A stretch of 10,150 nucleotides of DNA from Clostridia bacterium (GTDB taxonomy: Bacteria > Bacillota_A > Clostridia > Lachnospirales > Lachnospiraceae): positions 1-10,150 of the forward strand of contig JAAYYM010000332.1 of the NCBI GenBank assembly GCA_012515365.1. The letters run 5' to 3'. The notes beneath the pieces are model-generated. The model did not search any database. It was not told the origin of the DNA and worked only from the letters and a program-made list of their open reading frames with translations. Below are positions 1 through 8,281 of the stretch, one piece after another. Position 1 is the stretch's first letter. Each line of letters begins with the position of its first letter. The position numbers were made by a program, and so were the translations under genes.

Positions 1-465
1 GCTGTTTACTATAATAAAACAAAGACGGGGCTGAATGTCCGCGCAATCGGGGAGAATCCATCAGCTGCTGATGCATCCGGTGTTCGGGTGGGAAAATGGA
101 AATACATCAATGTCATCATAGGTGGAGGCATTTGCGGGATCGGAGGCGCCTACACGATCATGATTACCAATGGTGGTGTTTGGATCAGTGACTGCGTAGG
201 CGGAGTGGGATGGATCGCTGTAGCTCTTGTTATTTTCGTCTCTTGGAAGCCTTCAGCAGCGTTGTTCGGATCCTTGATCTTTGGTGCACTGCGTATCTTT
301 AAATATTATGTAAACATAGATAACATTGATATCCCGGATGCATTTTATGATATGCTTCCATTTATCATCACAGCAGTCATTCTGGTTGTTGTCTCGATTA
401 TGGACCAAAAAGAGAATGCACAGCCGGCAGCATGTGGCAATCCGTATTTCAGAGAAGAACGATAA
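1..465 (+). CDS. ABC transporter permease, nucleoside/simple-sugar type (5'-truncated)
   Basis: This is the C-terminal 154 residues of an integral membrane permease whose start lies left of the window; the frame is open from base 1. The segment TGLNVRAIGENPSAADASGV is the characteristic cytoplasmic loop of permeases that work with BmpA-type lipoproteins (the YufQ/NupQ side of nucleoside importers). At least three hydrophobic stretches follow, rich in glycine and isoleucine, and the protein ends with PYFREER, a tail I associate with this family in Clostridia. A GTG at 88 could be mistaken for a start, but the family-conserved loop lies upstream of it in the same frame. In related operons the order is lipoprotein, ATPase, permease, permease, so this would be the last gene; the others are outside the window. 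The family assignment is confident. The substrate (nucleoside or another small solute) is inference. Confidence 0.88.
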   Translation, partial: AVYYNKTKTGLNVRAIGENPSAADASGVRVGKWKYINVIIGGGICGIGGAYTIMITNGGVWISDCVGGVGWIAVALVIFVSWKPSAALFGSLIFGALRIFKYYVNIDNIDIPDAFYDMLPFIITAVILVVVSIMDQKENAQPAACGNPYFREER

Positions 466-469
466 CTAC

Positions 470-498
470 TTGACAAACTGTGAAACCTGTTTTATGAT
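470..498 (+). promoter_or_regulatory. SigA-type promoter of the valS T-box leader
   Basis: TTGACA (470-475), a 17-base spacer and TATGAT (493-498) make a near-consensus vegetative promoter. It starts only five bases after the permease stop codon. Transcription should begin near 505, which places the whole T-box structure inside the leader. Confidence 0.8.
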
Positions 499-504
499 TC
501 ATAT

Positions 505-777
505 TGATTCACAATCATATTGAAAAAGATAGTGAGAAAGAGGAGTACATATAGGAAGCCCGACAGAGAGAATGATTCACCGGTTGAGAGGTCGTTCAGG
601 GAAGATGATATGGAAGGTAGCTTTTGAATCGGCATTGGGAATGCGTTTAAGTTTAACAGTACTGATGCACGTCTTATCCGCGTTATTGGATCAATGAAGA
701 GATAAATCAAGGTGGTACCGCGATCATTAAGACTCAATCGCCCTTTGTTGTAAGAATACAACAAGGGGCTTTTTTTG
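505..777 (+). promoter_or_regulatory. T-box riboswitch, valine-specific (valS leader)
   Basis: This leader senses uncharged tRNA-Val and antiterminates into valS. The diagnostic T-box AAGGTGGTACCGCG is at 709-722. Its UGGU bulge (713-716) would pair with a tRNA 3' end ACCA, that is, discriminator A as in tRNA-Val. Stem I shows the usual landmarks: a loop-E-like AGTA (544-547), an AGAGAG bulge (565-570), and a terminal loop GGTTGAGA (582-589) closed by ACC/GGT. The specifier codon is best read as GTA at 617-619, after GGAAG and before CTTTT, which pairs back with GAAAG near 533-537. GUA is a valine codon and agrees with the downstream gene. The landmarks were assigned by eye; stems II and III were not folded. 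The 361 bases between the permease and valS are otherwise explained by this leader. Confidence 0.95.
740..776 (+). terminator. Intrinsic terminator of the T-box leader
   Basis: GCCCTTTGTTGT (740-751) pairs with ACAACAAGGGGC (758-769) through 12 pairs, one of them G-U, around a six-base loop. Seven T residues follow (770-776). It is mutually exclusive with the antiterminator that includes the T-box sequence at 709-722. It would also stop any read-through from the upstream permease operon. Confidence 0.92.
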
Positions 778-826
778 AATTAAAACCTAAACACAGTGTA
801 ATAACAATCAGAATGGAGGAAATTTC

Positions 827-3529
827 ATGAACAGAGAATTAGCAAAGACATATGATCCACATGGCCTGGAGGATCGTTTATATCAAAGATGGGAAGAAAA
901 GAAGTATTTTCATGCAGAAGCAGACCGCAGTAAGAAGCCGTTTACCATTGTGATGCCACCACCAAATATCACAGGAAAGCTGCATATGGGACATGCTTTT
1001 GATAATACGATGCAGGATATCCTGATCCGATTTAAGAGAATGCAGGGTTATAATGCGTTATGGATACCGGGAACAGATCATGCGGCAATTTCTACAGAAG
1101 TAAAAGTAACAGAGGCATTACGTAAAGAAGGAATTGATAAGGTTTCTTTAGGACGTGAGGGCTTTCTTAAGCGTACCTGGGAATGGCGTGAAGAGTATGG
1201 AAGAACCATTGTAGACCAGCTTAAAAAGCTCGGCTCCTCCTGTGACTGGGACAGAGAACGTTTTACCATGGATGAGGGCTGTTCAAAAGCAGTAGAGGAA
1301 GTGTTTATCCGTCTTTATGAAAAAGGATATATCTATAAAGGAAACCGCATTGTTAACTGGTGTCCGGTATGTAAAACGACAATTTCTGATGCTGAGGTAG
1401 AACATGAAGAGCAGGCAGGACATTTCTGGCATGTCAGATATCCGATCACAGGGACCAAAGCAGCTGAAGCAATGCTTGCAGGAGCGGCACCTGAAACAAT
1501 CAATGAAAATGAATATGTCATAGTGGCTACGACGCGTCCTGAAACGATGTTAGGAGATACGGCACTAGCTGTCAATCCAAAGGATGAGCGTTACCAGAAG
1601 CTGATAGGTAAAACAGTGCTGTTGCCACTTGTTAACAAAGAAATTCCAGTGATCGCTGATGCTTATGTAGATCAGGAATTCGGAACAGGTGTTGTTAAAA
1701 TCACACCTGCCCATGACCCTAATGATTTTGAAGTGGGAAGAAGACATGATCTGGAAGTAATTAATGTTTTAAATGATGATGCTACCATTAATGAAAATGG
1801 CGGCAGCTATCAGGGAATGGAACGCTATGAAGCACGAAAGAAAATAGTTGAAGATCTTAATGCACTTGATCTGATGCCAAAGATCGAAGAGCATTCCCAT
1901 AATGTAGGTACACATGACAGATGTCACACGACTGTTGAACCAATGGCAAAACAGCAGTGGTTTGTTGCAATGGAAGAGCTGGCAAAGCCTGCAATCGCAG
2001 CATTAAAGAACAATGAACTCAAATTCGTGCCAGAACGATTTGATAAGATTTATTTACACTGGCTTGAAAATATCCGTGACTGGTGTATCAGTCGTCAGTT
2101 ATGGTGGGGACACAGGATTCCGGCATATTATTGTAAGGAATGCGGAGAAATCATCGTTTCAAAGGAAGCACCACATGAGTGTCCAAAATGTAACAGTACA
2201 AATCTGATCCAGGATGAGGACACACTGGACACCTGGTTTTCTTCAGCACTGTGGCCATTCTCAACACTTGGCTGGCCTGATCAAACAGAGGAACTGGATT
2301 ATTTCTATCCGACAGATGTGTTGGTAACAGGATATGATATTATCTTTTTCTGGGTAATCAGAATGGTATTTTCAGGTATTGAGCATATGGGTAAAAGCCC
2401 GTTCCATACAGTTCTGATCCACGGATTGATCCGTGATTCTAAGGGACGTAAGATGAGTAAATCATTAGGAAACGGAATCGATCCAATTGAAGTGATCGAT
2501 CAGTATGGTGCAGATGCCCTTCGTTTGACGATTATCACCGGAAATGCACCTGGAAATGATATGAGATTTTACTATGAGAAGGTAGAGGCAAATCGTAATT
2601 TTGCAAATAAAGTATGGAATGCAAGCCGCTTTATCATGATGAATATGGAAGATGAAGCTGCACTTTTAAATGTAACACCTGATCAGTTAGAGCCGATAGA
2701 CTGCTGGATTCTTTCAAAACTTAACCGTGTGATCAAAGAAGTGACTGACCATATGGAAAAATATGATCTGGGAATCGCAGTTCAAAAGGTATATGATTTT
2801 ATCTGGGATGAATTCTGTGACTGGTATATCGAGATGGTAAAACCACGTTTATATGATAAATCAGAAGCAGGAGCAGTTTCCAGAAATGCCGGACTGTATA
2901 CACTGCGAACTGTTTTGATCAATGCATTAAAACTGCTGCACCCATATATGCCATTTGTGACAGAGGAAATTTTCTGTACCTTACAGTCAGATGAAGAATC
3001 TATTATGATATCCTCATGGCCGACATGCAAGGAAGAATGGAATTACAAGGAATGGGAAGAGGCAATTGAGATTATTAAAGAGGGTGTACGTGGAATCAGA
3101 AATGTACGCACGCAGATGAACGTTGCTCCAAGCAAAAAAGCTGCTGTATATCTGGTTACAGACAGCCAGAAAATTAAAAATACCTTCCAGACGGGCAAGG
3201 ATTTCTTTGCAACACTCGCTTATGCAAGTGAAGTCATGATCCAGGAAGATAAAGCAGGAATTGCTGATGATGCGGTTTCTGTAGTGATCCCGGATGCAGT
3301 GATCTATATTCCATTTTCTGAGCTTGTAGACCTAAAGCAGGAGATCGAGCGACTTGAAAAAGAGGAAGAGAGACTGACTCAGGAACTCAAACGTGTCAAT
3401 GGAATGCTGAATAACGAGAAATTTGTAAGTAAAGCACCGGCTGCAAAAATAGCAGAAGAGAAGGAAAAATTGGAGAAATATACACAAATGATGGAACAAG
3501 TGCAGGAACGTCTGAAACAGCTCCGTTAA
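827..3529 (+). CDS. valS: Valyl-tRNA synthetase
   Basis: This 900-residue class I aminoacyl-tRNA synthetase charges tRNA-Val in the cytoplasm. The HIGH motif appears as HMGH at residues 53-56 after PPPNITGKL, and KMSKS lies at 542-546. The editing (CP1) domain contains [13 protein letters not shown] from residue 234, typical of ValRS/IleRS/LeuRS proofreading. Zinc-type pairs are CPVC at 179-182, CKEC at 436-439 and CPKC at 452-455. The [17 protein letters not shown] segment is characteristic of ValRS. An anticodon-binding helical domain follows (about 620-770), and the last 65 residues are a charged coiled coil, the C-terminal arm of ValRS. Length is as expected for bacterial ValRS. The start is supported by GGAGGA at 815-820, six bases before ATG. 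Expression is controlled by the T-box leader. In many Firmicutes folC follows valS; here an unrelated gene with its own promoter follows. Confidence 0.98.
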   Translation: MNRELAKTYDPHGLEDRLYQRWEEKKYFHAEADRSKKPFTIVMPPPNITGKLHMGHAFDNTMQDILIRFKRMQGYNALWIPGTDHAAISTEVKVTEALRKEGIDKVSLGREGFLKRTWEWREEYGRTIVDQLKKLGSSCDWDRERFTMDEGCSKAVEEVFIRLYEKGYIYKGNRIVNWCPVCKTTISDAEVEHEEQAGHFWHVRYPITGTKAAEAMLAGAAPETINENEYVIVATTRPETMLGDTALAVNPKDERYQKLIGKTVLLPLVNKEIPVIADAYVDQEFGTGVVKITPAHDPNDFEVGRRHDLEVINVLNDDATINENGGSYQGMERYEARKKIVEDLNALDLMPKIEEHSHNVGTHDRCHTTVEPMAKQQWFVAMEELAKPAIAALKNNELKFVPERFDKIYLHWLENIRDWCISRQLWWGHRIPAYYCKECGEIIVSKEAPHECPKCNSTNLIQDEDTLDTWFSSALWPFSTLGWPDQTEELDYFYPTDVLVTGYDIIFFWVIRMVFSGIEHMGKSPFHTVLIHGLIRDSKGRKMSKSLGNGIDPIEVIDQYGADALRLTIITGNAPGNDMRFYYEKVEANRNFANKVWNASRFIMMNMEDEAALLNVTPDQLEPIDCWILSKLNRVIKEVTDHMEKYDLGIAVQKVYDFIWDEFCDWYIEMVKPRLYDKSEAGAVSRNAGLYTLRTVLINALKLLHPYMPFVTEEIFCTLQSDEESIMISSWPTCKEEWNYKEWEEAIEIIKEGVRGIRNVRTQMNVAPSKKAAVYLVTDSQKIKNTFQTGKDFFATLAYASEVMIQEDKAGIADDAVSVVIPDAVIYIPFSELVDLKQEIERLEKEEERLTQELKRVNGMLNNEKFVSKAPAAKIAEEKEKLEKYTQMMEQVQERLKQLR

Positions 3530-3553
3530 TTTGTAGATTTCTGTTATATTTTC

Positions 3554-3582
3554 TTGATATACTGTGATTGAAATGTCATAAT
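3554..3582 (+). promoter_or_regulatory. Predicted promoter of the FapA-family gene
   Basis: TTGATA (3554-3559), a 17-base spacer and CATAAT (3577-3582) fit a SigA promoter. The -10 is extended by TG at 3574-3575 (TGTCATAAT). It lies in the 108-base gap after valS, where no convincing terminator is visible, so the downstream gene may also receive valS read-through. Confidence 0.6.
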
Positions 3583-3605
3583 TTTCATGATATTATGAAA
3601 ATATG
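3577..3605 (+). repeat. AT-rich inverted repeat over the -10 and early leader
   Basis: CATA-ATTTTCAT (3577-3588) and ATGAAAAT-ATG (3595-3605) form a near-perfect inverted repeat around the six-base centre GATATT, with one unpaired A. The left arm covers the predicted -10 and the right arm lies just past the expected transcription start. It has no T-run, so it does not look like a terminator. It may be an operator, or only a chance AT-rich palindrome. Confidence 0.45.
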
Positions 3606-3625
3606 GGATAAGCCTTACACCGTTT

Positions 3626-3630
3626 AGGAG
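3626..3630 (+). promoter_or_regulatory. Ribosome binding site that sets the FapA start
   Basis: AGGAG at 3626-3630 is followed by two in-frame ATGs, at 3632 (one base away, too close) and 3638 (seven bases away, optimal). This favours 3638. Confidence 0.75.
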
Positions 3631-3637
3631 AATGCAT

Positions 3638-5026
3638 ATGGCAGATTTAGGAATGAATACTTACGTGAAATCTTCACCGGATAATATGACAGCATACTTG
3701 TTTCTCGGAACACCGGGAGAAAATCAGATGTATGATGTTGAGTCTATCATGGATTATCTTTTGGAACAGGGGATTGCAGCAGGCATCATTCGTTCCAATG
3801 TAGAAGCCATGGTTTCTAAGCGGATTTACTTAAGAGAAGTAAAGGTGGCGGAGGGGACAGCAGCCACAGAGGGCCATGAAGGATATTATGAGTTTAGGTT
3901 CTCAGACTCAAGTGCCAAACGCAATCCTATTATCCGCTCTGATGGGTCAGTTGATTATCAGAGTATGAGTGAAATCGAAAACGTATCTGCCAACAGTATT
4001 CTGGCTGTATATCATCCTGCGATAAAAGGTACTCCCGGGATCGATATCAAAGGAAATGTGATGAATCCCAAGCCAGTGAGAGATTTACCGATCCTGCGTG
4101 GAAAAGGAATCATTCGCTCGGAGGATGGAAATACATACACGGCGCAGATCGACGGCCGGGTTGAATATGGTAATTATAAATTAAGTGTCAAGAATGTATA
4201 TGAGGTCAGAGATGATGTTGATCTGATCGTCGGGAAAATTGATTTCCGCGGAGATGTTATCATTTATGGAAATGTCAGTGCGGGTGTAGAAATCCGTGCG
4301 ACAAAAAACATTGTGATTAATGGGCATGTTGAGGCTGCGACCCTGATCGCAGCAGGAGATATTACCCTGAAAAAGGGTATGCAGGGCGGACAGAAGTCTG
4401 TGATCATGGCAGGCGGAAGTGTCTATGCAGAGTTTTTGGAATTCGTTAAACTAAAGGTAGATAAAGACATACATGCGAATGTCATTATGAACTGTGATAT
4501 AGAAGCAGGCGGACGCATAACTGTTTCCGGTAAAAAAGGTGTCATTATGGGTGGAACCATATATGCAGTTGAGGGTATCGAATCAGCTAATATTGGAAAT
4601 GATGTTGCACTGAAAACGGTTGTAAAGGTCGGACTCAGTGAGGATTTATTAATGAAAGAACGCATGTCTGTCACAAGAACCAATATGTTAAAAAAAGGAA
4701 TCGAAAAGGCAGAAAAACAGATTGACGAGCTGCAGAATTCCAAGAAGGATATCCTTTCTCAGGGAAGTATAGAAGCAAAAATCTCTCAGCTCAAAAAGAA
4801 GATTGCACGTGACCGCGCTAAGATTGAAAAATCTGAAGAGGAGCATGAACAGATTAACAGTAGGATACATTCATCGGAAAATGCTTCAATACGTGTTGAA
4901 CTTGAGTTATTTTCAGGAACGCAGATCTGGATCGGAAGTAACTGCAAGAATATCATACAGACGATCAAAGGTGTAGAATTTTTTGGACGCGCAGGTGAAA
5001 CAGAAATATTCCGTAGAGACCTTTAA
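3638..5026 (+). CDS. FapA/DUF342 family beta-helix protein
   Basis: This 462-residue soluble protein resembles the FapA (DUF342) family. Residues about 18-90 match the N-terminal family region, with a helix (VESIMDYLLEQGI) and the VAEGTAATEGHEGYYEFRF block corresponding to the family's VAxGxxPxxGxDGxIEYxF. Residues about 185-330 are short repeated beta strands with hydrophobic residues and glycine turns (VDLIVGKIDFRGDVIIYGNV and similar), expected to form a right-handed beta-helix. Residues about 350-412 are a lysine/glutamate-rich coiled coil, and a short beta-rich tail closes the protein. There is no signal peptide or membrane span. The family name comes from a flagellar assembly link in Vibrio, but many non-flagellated Firmicutes carry it and nothing nearby is flagellar, so that role should not be transferred. 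It has its own promoter and is not obviously in an operon. Confidence 0.85.
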   Translation: MADLGMNTYVKSSPDNMTAYLFLGTPGENQMYDVESIMDYLLEQGIAAGIIRSNVEAMVSKRIYLREVKVAEGTAATEGHEGYYEFRFSDSSAKRNPIIRSDGSVDYQSMSEIENVSANSILAVYHPAIKGTPGIDIKGNVMNPKPVRDLPILRGKGIIRSEDGNTYTAQIDGRVEYGNYKLSVKNVYEVRDDVDLIVGKIDFRGDVIIYGNVSAGVEIRATKNIVINGHVEAATLIAAGDITLKKGMQGGQKSVIMAGGSVYAEFLEFVKLKVDKDIHANVIMNCDIEAGGRITVSGKKGVIMGGTIYAVEGIESANIGNDVALKTVVKVGLSEDLLMKERMSVTRTNMLKKGIEKAEKQIDELQNSKKDILSQGSIEAKISQLKKKIARDRAKIEKSEEEHEQINSRIHSSENASIRVELELFSGTQIWIGSNCKNIIQTIKGVEFFGRAGETEIFRRDL

Positions 5027-5039
5027 TTACTCTAGCTAC

Positions 5040-5068
5040 TTGCTTTTTGTGTGAAAAGTAGGTATGAT
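5040..5068 (+). promoter_or_regulatory. Predicted promoter of the small-protein/TPR unit
   Basis: TTGCTT (5040-5045), a 17-base spacer and TATGAT (5063-5068) fit a SigA promoter. It lies in the 76-base gap after the FapA-family gene. Expected transcription start is near 5075, shortly before GGAGG at 5091-5095. Confidence 0.6.
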
Positions 5069-5102
5069 GTTTATTAGTTGTTTGTAAGGTGGAGGATATC
5101 AA

Positions 5103-5252
5103 GTGATCAATTTTGAAGAAGAATTAAAAAAGTTTCATCCGAGTCTGGAAGTAGAGGACGCGGAGGATGCAATATATAGTCATGATTTATCTGACATGAC
5201 AGACGTTTTAATGAGTATGATCAAAGAGGCGAAGGACAAGGAACAATTATGA
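5103..5252 (+). CDS. Small acidic protein of unknown function (49 aa)
   Basis: A 49-residue reading frame begins with GTG at 5103, seven bases after GGAGG (5091-5095), and stops with TGA at 5250-5252. The protein starts MINFEEELKKFHPSLEVEDA and ends IKEAKDKEQL. It is strongly acidic in its first two thirds, carries a run of methionine-rich hydrophobic positions (DMTDVLMSMI) that could form an amphipathic helix, and has no cysteine or membrane span. Its stop overlaps the start of the next gene in ATGA (5249-5252), which implies translational coupling. The ribosome binding site, the position exactly between promoter and next gene, and the overlap support a real gene. I do not recognise the family. 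A role tied to the downstream TPR protein is inferred from the coupling only. Confidence 0.75.
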   Translation: MINFEEELKKFHPSLEVEDAEDAIYSHDLSDMTDVLMSMIKEAKDKEQL

Positions 5253-6658
5253 AGTGTTATGTTTGCGGTTGTCGTTTGTCTGAGAAGGATTTTTGCACAA
5301 GCTGTGGTGCAGACGTCAGAATTTACAAAAGAATTATTTATGCATCGAACAGATGCTATAATGATGGTCTGGAAAAAGCAAGTGTAAGGGATTTATCCGG
5401 AGCGATCATCAGTTTACGACAGAGCTTAAAATTTAATAAGAAAAATACACAGGCCAGAAATCTCCTTGGTCTGGTTTATTTTGAAATGGGTGAAGCGGTA
5501 TCAGCATTAAGTGAGTGGGTCATCAGTAAAAATCTGCAGGGTGACAAGAATATCGCAGATGATTACATCAAGGAAATACAGACGAATCCGCAAAGACTTG
5601 ATACGATTAATCAAACCATCAAGAAATACAATCAGGCTTTGACTTACTGTTATCAGGGAAGCAATGATCTGGCCATTATACAGCTTAAAAAAGTGCTGGC
5701 AATCAATCCAAAGCTGATCTGTGGCTATCAGCTATTGGCATTGTTATATATTTATGCTGAAGACTGGGATAAAGCAAGAAGGACACTGATTCGTGCGACA
5801 CAGATCGATACGAATAATACGACGACATTACGTTATCTCAAGGATATCAATAAAACGATCAGAGAACGTGAAGAGCGTACATCAGGAAGAAAGCGAAAAA
5901 CGCAGGAAGACATCTATAGCTATCAGAGTGGAAATGATACGATTATCCAGCCAATGTATGCGAAAGAGAAAATCGGATTTTCCAGTGTCATCAATATTAT
6001 CATCGGTATTGTGATCGGTGTGGCGATTGCGTGGTTTTTAATCCTTCCTGCCAGAATCGGGATTGCAACAGATGAAAACGATGCTAATTTTAAGGCAGTA
6101 AGTGAAGAATTGACTGCAGAAAAAGCATCTAAGCTTGAGCTGGAAGAGCAGATCAAGACACTACAGACACAGAATGATGAGCAGTCAGCACAGATTGAGG
6201 AGCTTACAGGGAAAGCAGGAATGACGCAGGCAACTGATTTCCTTGAGGCTGCAGCAAAGGCTTATATCGATAATCCGGATGATGTTATGACGATTATGGA
6301 TCAGCTGGAGCAAATCGATGCAAACTATCTGGAAACTGCTTCAGATTCATTTAAGACACTGTATGAACAGATTTCATCTCAGGTTAAAACAGAGGCAGCT
6401 GCTCAGTATTTTGAAAAGGGCAGAGATGCATTTGACAACAAAGACTATGAAACTGCCATTACAGAATTGACAAAGGCATGGGAGCTTGATCAGACGAACG
6501 GAAGTGCGTTATATAATCTGGCTCATGCATATAGAAATACCTCGAATGCTGAAAAGGCGGATGAGCTCTATCAACAGGTCATCATACTTTTCCCAGATAC
6601 AGAAATAGCAGAGAAATCAAGAGGCTTTATTTCTTCAGAGGTTGATGTAGAAGAATAA
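5249..6658 (+). CDS. Zinc-ribbon, TPR, membrane-anchored protein of unknown function
   Basis: This 469-residue protein has a clear modular layout. Residues 3-19 form a zinc ribbon (C3xxC6 and C16xxC19 followed by GAD; an extra C8). Residues about 30-210 hold TPR-like helical pairs, for example QARNLLGLVYFEMGEAVSAL and GYQLLALLYIYAEDWDKARR. A single transmembrane helix spans about 246-267 (INIIIGIVIGVAIAWFLIL, with a GxxxG motif). Lysines before it and acidic residues after it suggest that the N-terminal part is cytoplasmic. A coiled coil follows (about 280-320), then a second TPR block at about 383-460 (YFEKGRDAFDNKDYETAI and onward). No catalytic motif is visible. It is translationally coupled to the preceding 49-residue protein and ends in a strong terminator. 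The most likely role is a scaffold linking cytoplasmic and extracytoplasmic partners; this is inference from architecture. The exact function is unknown. Confidence 0.85.
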   Translation: MKCYVCGCRLSEKDFCTSCGADVRIYKRIIYASNRCYNDGLEKASVRDLSGAIISLRQSLKFNKKNTQARNLLGLVYFEMGEAVSALSEWVISKNLQGDKNIADDYIKEIQTNPQRLDTINQTIKKYNQALTYCYQGSNDLAIIQLKKVLAINPKLICGYQLLALLYIYAEDWDKARRTLIRATQIDTNNTTTLRYLKDINKTIREREERTSGRKRKTQEDIYSYQSGNDTIIQPMYAKEKIGFSSVINIIIGIVIGVAIAWFLILPARIGIATDENDANFKAVSEELTAEKASKLELEEQIKTLQTQNDEQSAQIEELTGKAGMTQATDFLEAAAKAYIDNPDDVMTIMDQLEQIDANYLETASDSFKTLYEQISSQVKTEAAAQYFEKGRDAFDNKDYETAITELTKAWELDQTNGSALYNLAHAYRNTSNAEKADELYQQVIILFPDTEIAEKSRGFISSEVDVEE

Positions 6659-6676
6659 ATTGATAACATACAAAAG

Positions 6677-6704
6677 AGAGCATGGAAAAATCCATGCTCT
6701 TTTT
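6677..6704 (+). terminator. Intrinsic terminator after the TPR gene
   Basis: AGAGCATGGA (6677-6686) and TCCATGCTCT (6691-6700) form a perfect 10-pair stem with an AAAA loop, followed by TTTT (6701-6704). The flanking A and T runs extend the pairing. It separates the TPR gene from the spoIIA operon. Confidence 0.9.
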
Positions 6705-6749
6705 GATGTGGTGCGTAAGGCGGTGCACGTTTCAAATAACTGTTGTAAG

Positions 6750-6755
6750 AAAGGA
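6750..6755 (+). promoter_or_regulatory. Ribosome binding site that sets the spoIIAA start
   Basis: AAAGGA at 6750-6755 precedes three in-frame ATGs at 6757, 6763 and 6769. Only 6763 has ideal spacing (seven bases). The longer frame from 6682 begins inside the upstream terminator and is not the real start. Confidence 0.65.
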
Positions 6756-6762
6756 AATGAAC

Positions 6763-7080
6763 ATGAACATGAACGAAGAATTTCAAATTATCCAGTCATG
6801 TCTAATGATTAGAATGCCTAAAGAAGTGGATCATCACCATGCGGTCAGGCTGAAAAACACAGCGGATAAGTATATAGAGGGGAAGGACCTGTCACATGTG
6901 ATCTTTGATTTTGAACAGACAGAATTTATGGACAGTTCAGGAATCGGTGTCATTATGGGCAGGTATAAAAAAATAACGACACTGGGAGGCAAGGTGATGG
7001 CAATCCATGTAAATGACAGAGTGAGGCGGATCTTTCGCATTTCAGGGTTACATAAAATCATTAAAATCGTTGAGGAATGA
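6763..7080 (+). CDS. spoIIAA: Anti-sigma F factor antagonist SpoIIAA
   Basis: This 105-residue STAS-domain protein is the anti-anti-sigma factor that releases SigF by binding SpoIIAB. The phosphorylation motif [15 protein letters not shown] is intact. With the start at 6763 it reads D57-S58-S59-G60, and S58 has the same number as the phosphorylated serine of Bacillus subtilis SpoIIAA, which supports this start. The N-terminal [11 protein letters not shown] and C-terminal [14 protein letters not shown] segments also match the family. It is slightly shorter than the Bacillus protein at the C-terminus. SpoIIAB follows 14 bases later and SigF then overlaps it, giving the standard operon. I found no convincing SigH or SigF promoter in the 58 bases between the upstream terminator and this start. 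Confidence 0.95.
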   Translation: MNMNEEFQIIQSCLMIRMPKEVDHHHAVRLKNTADKYIEGKDLSHVIFDFEQTEFMDSSGIGVIMGRYKKITTLGGKVMAIHVNDRVRRIFRISGLHKIIKIVEE

Positions 7081-7094
7081 AGGGAGTAAAAGAA

Positions 7095-7556
7095 ATGAAC
7101 CAGATGAATATAGAATTTTCAAGTAAATCTGCCAATGAAAGCTTTGCAAGAATTGTTGTTGCTGCTTTTATGGCAGGTATGAATCCTACAATGGAAGAGG
7201 TGTCGGATGTGAAAACCGCCGTTTCAGAGGCAGTGACCAATGCGATTATTCACGGATATTCAAAAGAGGAGGGCATGATCCGACTTTCTATTCGGATTAT
7301 AGAGGATGAGATAGAGATTCAGATCGATGATGAAGGAGTAGGAATTGAGGACTTGAATATGGCAATGACTCCGCTATATACCAGCAGACCGGATCTGGAA
7401 CGCTCGGGCATGGGGTTTGCCTTTATGCAGGCCTTTATGGATGAGTTGGATGTGACCTCAGAAGCAGGAAAGGGTACACATATTTTTATGAAGAAGCGAA
7501 TTGGTTATGAGGGAAGTCTGCTCCCTCAGTTTCATAATTTAAAGGAGGAGGTATGA
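7095..7556 (+). CDS. spoIIAB: Anti-sigma F factor and serine kinase SpoIIAB
   Basis: This 153-residue GHKL-type protein binds and inhibits SigF and phosphorylates SpoIIAA. The ATP-binding N box is [12 protein letters not shown] with E45 and N49. The G1 box is DEGVGIED from residue 79 and the G2 box is RSGMGFAF at 103-110. The N-terminal [15 protein letters not shown] and the [12 protein letters not shown] segment match SpoIIAB rather than the general stress homologue RsbW. The frame stays open from an ATG at 7077, inside the spoIIAA end, but GGGAG at 7082-7086 is eight bases before ATG 7095, so 7095 is preferred; it also gives a family-like length. The stop overlaps the sigF start in ATGA. 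Confidence 0.95.
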   Translation: MNQMNIEFSSKSANESFARIVVAAFMAGMNPTMEEVSDVKTAVSEAVTNAIIHGYSKEEGMIRLSIRIIEDEIEIQIDDEGVGIEDLNMAMTPLYTSRPDLERSGMGFAFMQAFMDELDVTSEAGKGTHIFMKKRIGYEGSLLPQFHNLKEEV

Positions 7557-8281
7557 ATGAAGTCCTTGCTTTGATCGAAGAGTTACAAAAGGGAAATGAG
7601 AAAGCAAGAACTACATTGATCGAAACGAACCTCGGTCTGGTTCACAGTATTGTTCATCGGTTTATGAATCGTGGACATGAAGCAGAGGATTTATTTCAGA
7701 TTGGAACGATTGGTCTGATCAAAGCCATCGACCGTTTTGACAGCTCTTTTGATGTTAAATTTTCTACATATGCGGTGCCGATGATCATAGGAGAAATCAA
7801 ACGTTTTCTTAGAGATGACGGCATCGTAAAAGTGAGTAGATCAATCAAAGAAAATGCATGGAAGGTGAGACAGGCAGCAGACCTTTTTATGCAAGAGTAT
7901 GGACGAGAGGGTACTATGGAGGAATTACAGTCACTGACCGGTCTTTCCAAGGAGGATATGATGCTCGCGTTAGAGGCGGGCAATGAGGTCGAATCGATCT
8001 ATAAAGGCTTGTACCAGAATGAAGGACAGAGCATTTGTCTGGTGGACAAGCTTCCCACAGAGCGTGATCCACACGAAGAACTGGTCAATCATCTGCTGCT
8101 AGAGCAATTGATCGCAGAGCTGGATGAAGCAGAACGTAAGCTGATCAGGCTGCGTTATTTTGAAAATCAGACACAGATGCAGGTGGCAGGGATACTAGGG
8201 ATCAGTCAGGTACAGGTGAGTCGTCAGGAAAAAAAGATATTGATTCGAATGCGGGAAAAAGTCAACAGGTGGTCCGTTTAA
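7553..8281 (+). CDS. sigF: RNA polymerase sigma-F factor, forespore-specific
   Basis: This 242-residue sigma-70 family protein directs early forespore transcription. Region 2 covers about residues 25-95 with [20 protein letters not shown] and [20 protein letters not shown], and it continues into VKVSRSIKE. Region 3 lies at about 100-170. Region 4 is at about 185-235 with the helix-turn-helix [20 protein letters not shown]. Sequence alone could suggest SigF or SigG; the position directly behind spoIIAA and spoIIAB decides for SigF. Its ATG overlaps the spoIIAB stop by four bases (ATGA), and a very strong AAGGAGG (7542-7548) lies inside the end of spoIIAB. It is a little shorter than Bacillus SigF. 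In B. subtilis spoVA genes follow; here the operon ends and a convergent gene follows. Confidence 0.95.
   Translation: MNEVLALIEELQKGNEKARTTLIETNLGLVHSIVHRFMNRGHEAEDLFQIGTIGLIKAIDRFDSSFDVKFSTYAVPMIIGEIKRFLRDDGIVKVSRSIKENAWKVRQAADLFMQEYGREGTMEELQSLTGLSKEDMMLALEAGNEVESIYKGLYQNEGQSICLVDKLPTERDPHEELVNHLLLEQLIAELDEAERKLIRLRYFENQTQMQVAGILGISQVQVSRQEKKILIRMREKVNRWSV

Noticed and set aside
88..465. GTG at 88 as the start of a short membrane protein
   Set aside because: The frame is open to base 1 and the upstream residues are the conserved permease loop, so the gene is truncated by the window edge and does not start here.
492..764. Minus-strand 90-residue reading frame
   Set aside because: It lies exactly antisense to the T-box leader and terminator, has no family resemblance, and its coding appearance is explained by the structured RNA.
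3638..5026. Flagellar assembly role for the FapA-family protein
   Set aside because: The label comes from a distant homologue; there are no flagellar genes in the window and the family is common in non-flagellated Firmicutes.
5036..5060. CTAC...GTAG hairpin after the FapA-family gene as a terminator
   Set aside because: The pairing is short and interrupted, has no T-run after it, and lies within the predicted promoter for the next unit.
6620..6660. Possible SigH promoter at the end of the TPR gene (AGAGGCTTT and GAAGAATAA)
   Set aside because: Each half resembles the consensus but they are about 21 bases apart, when 11-12 is usual, and the strong terminator at 6677-6704 lies between them and spoIIAA.
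6682..6762. Longer spoIIAA beginning at 6682
   Set aside because: It would start inside the upstream terminator hairpin, has no ribosome binding site, and shifts the phosphorylated serine away from position 58.
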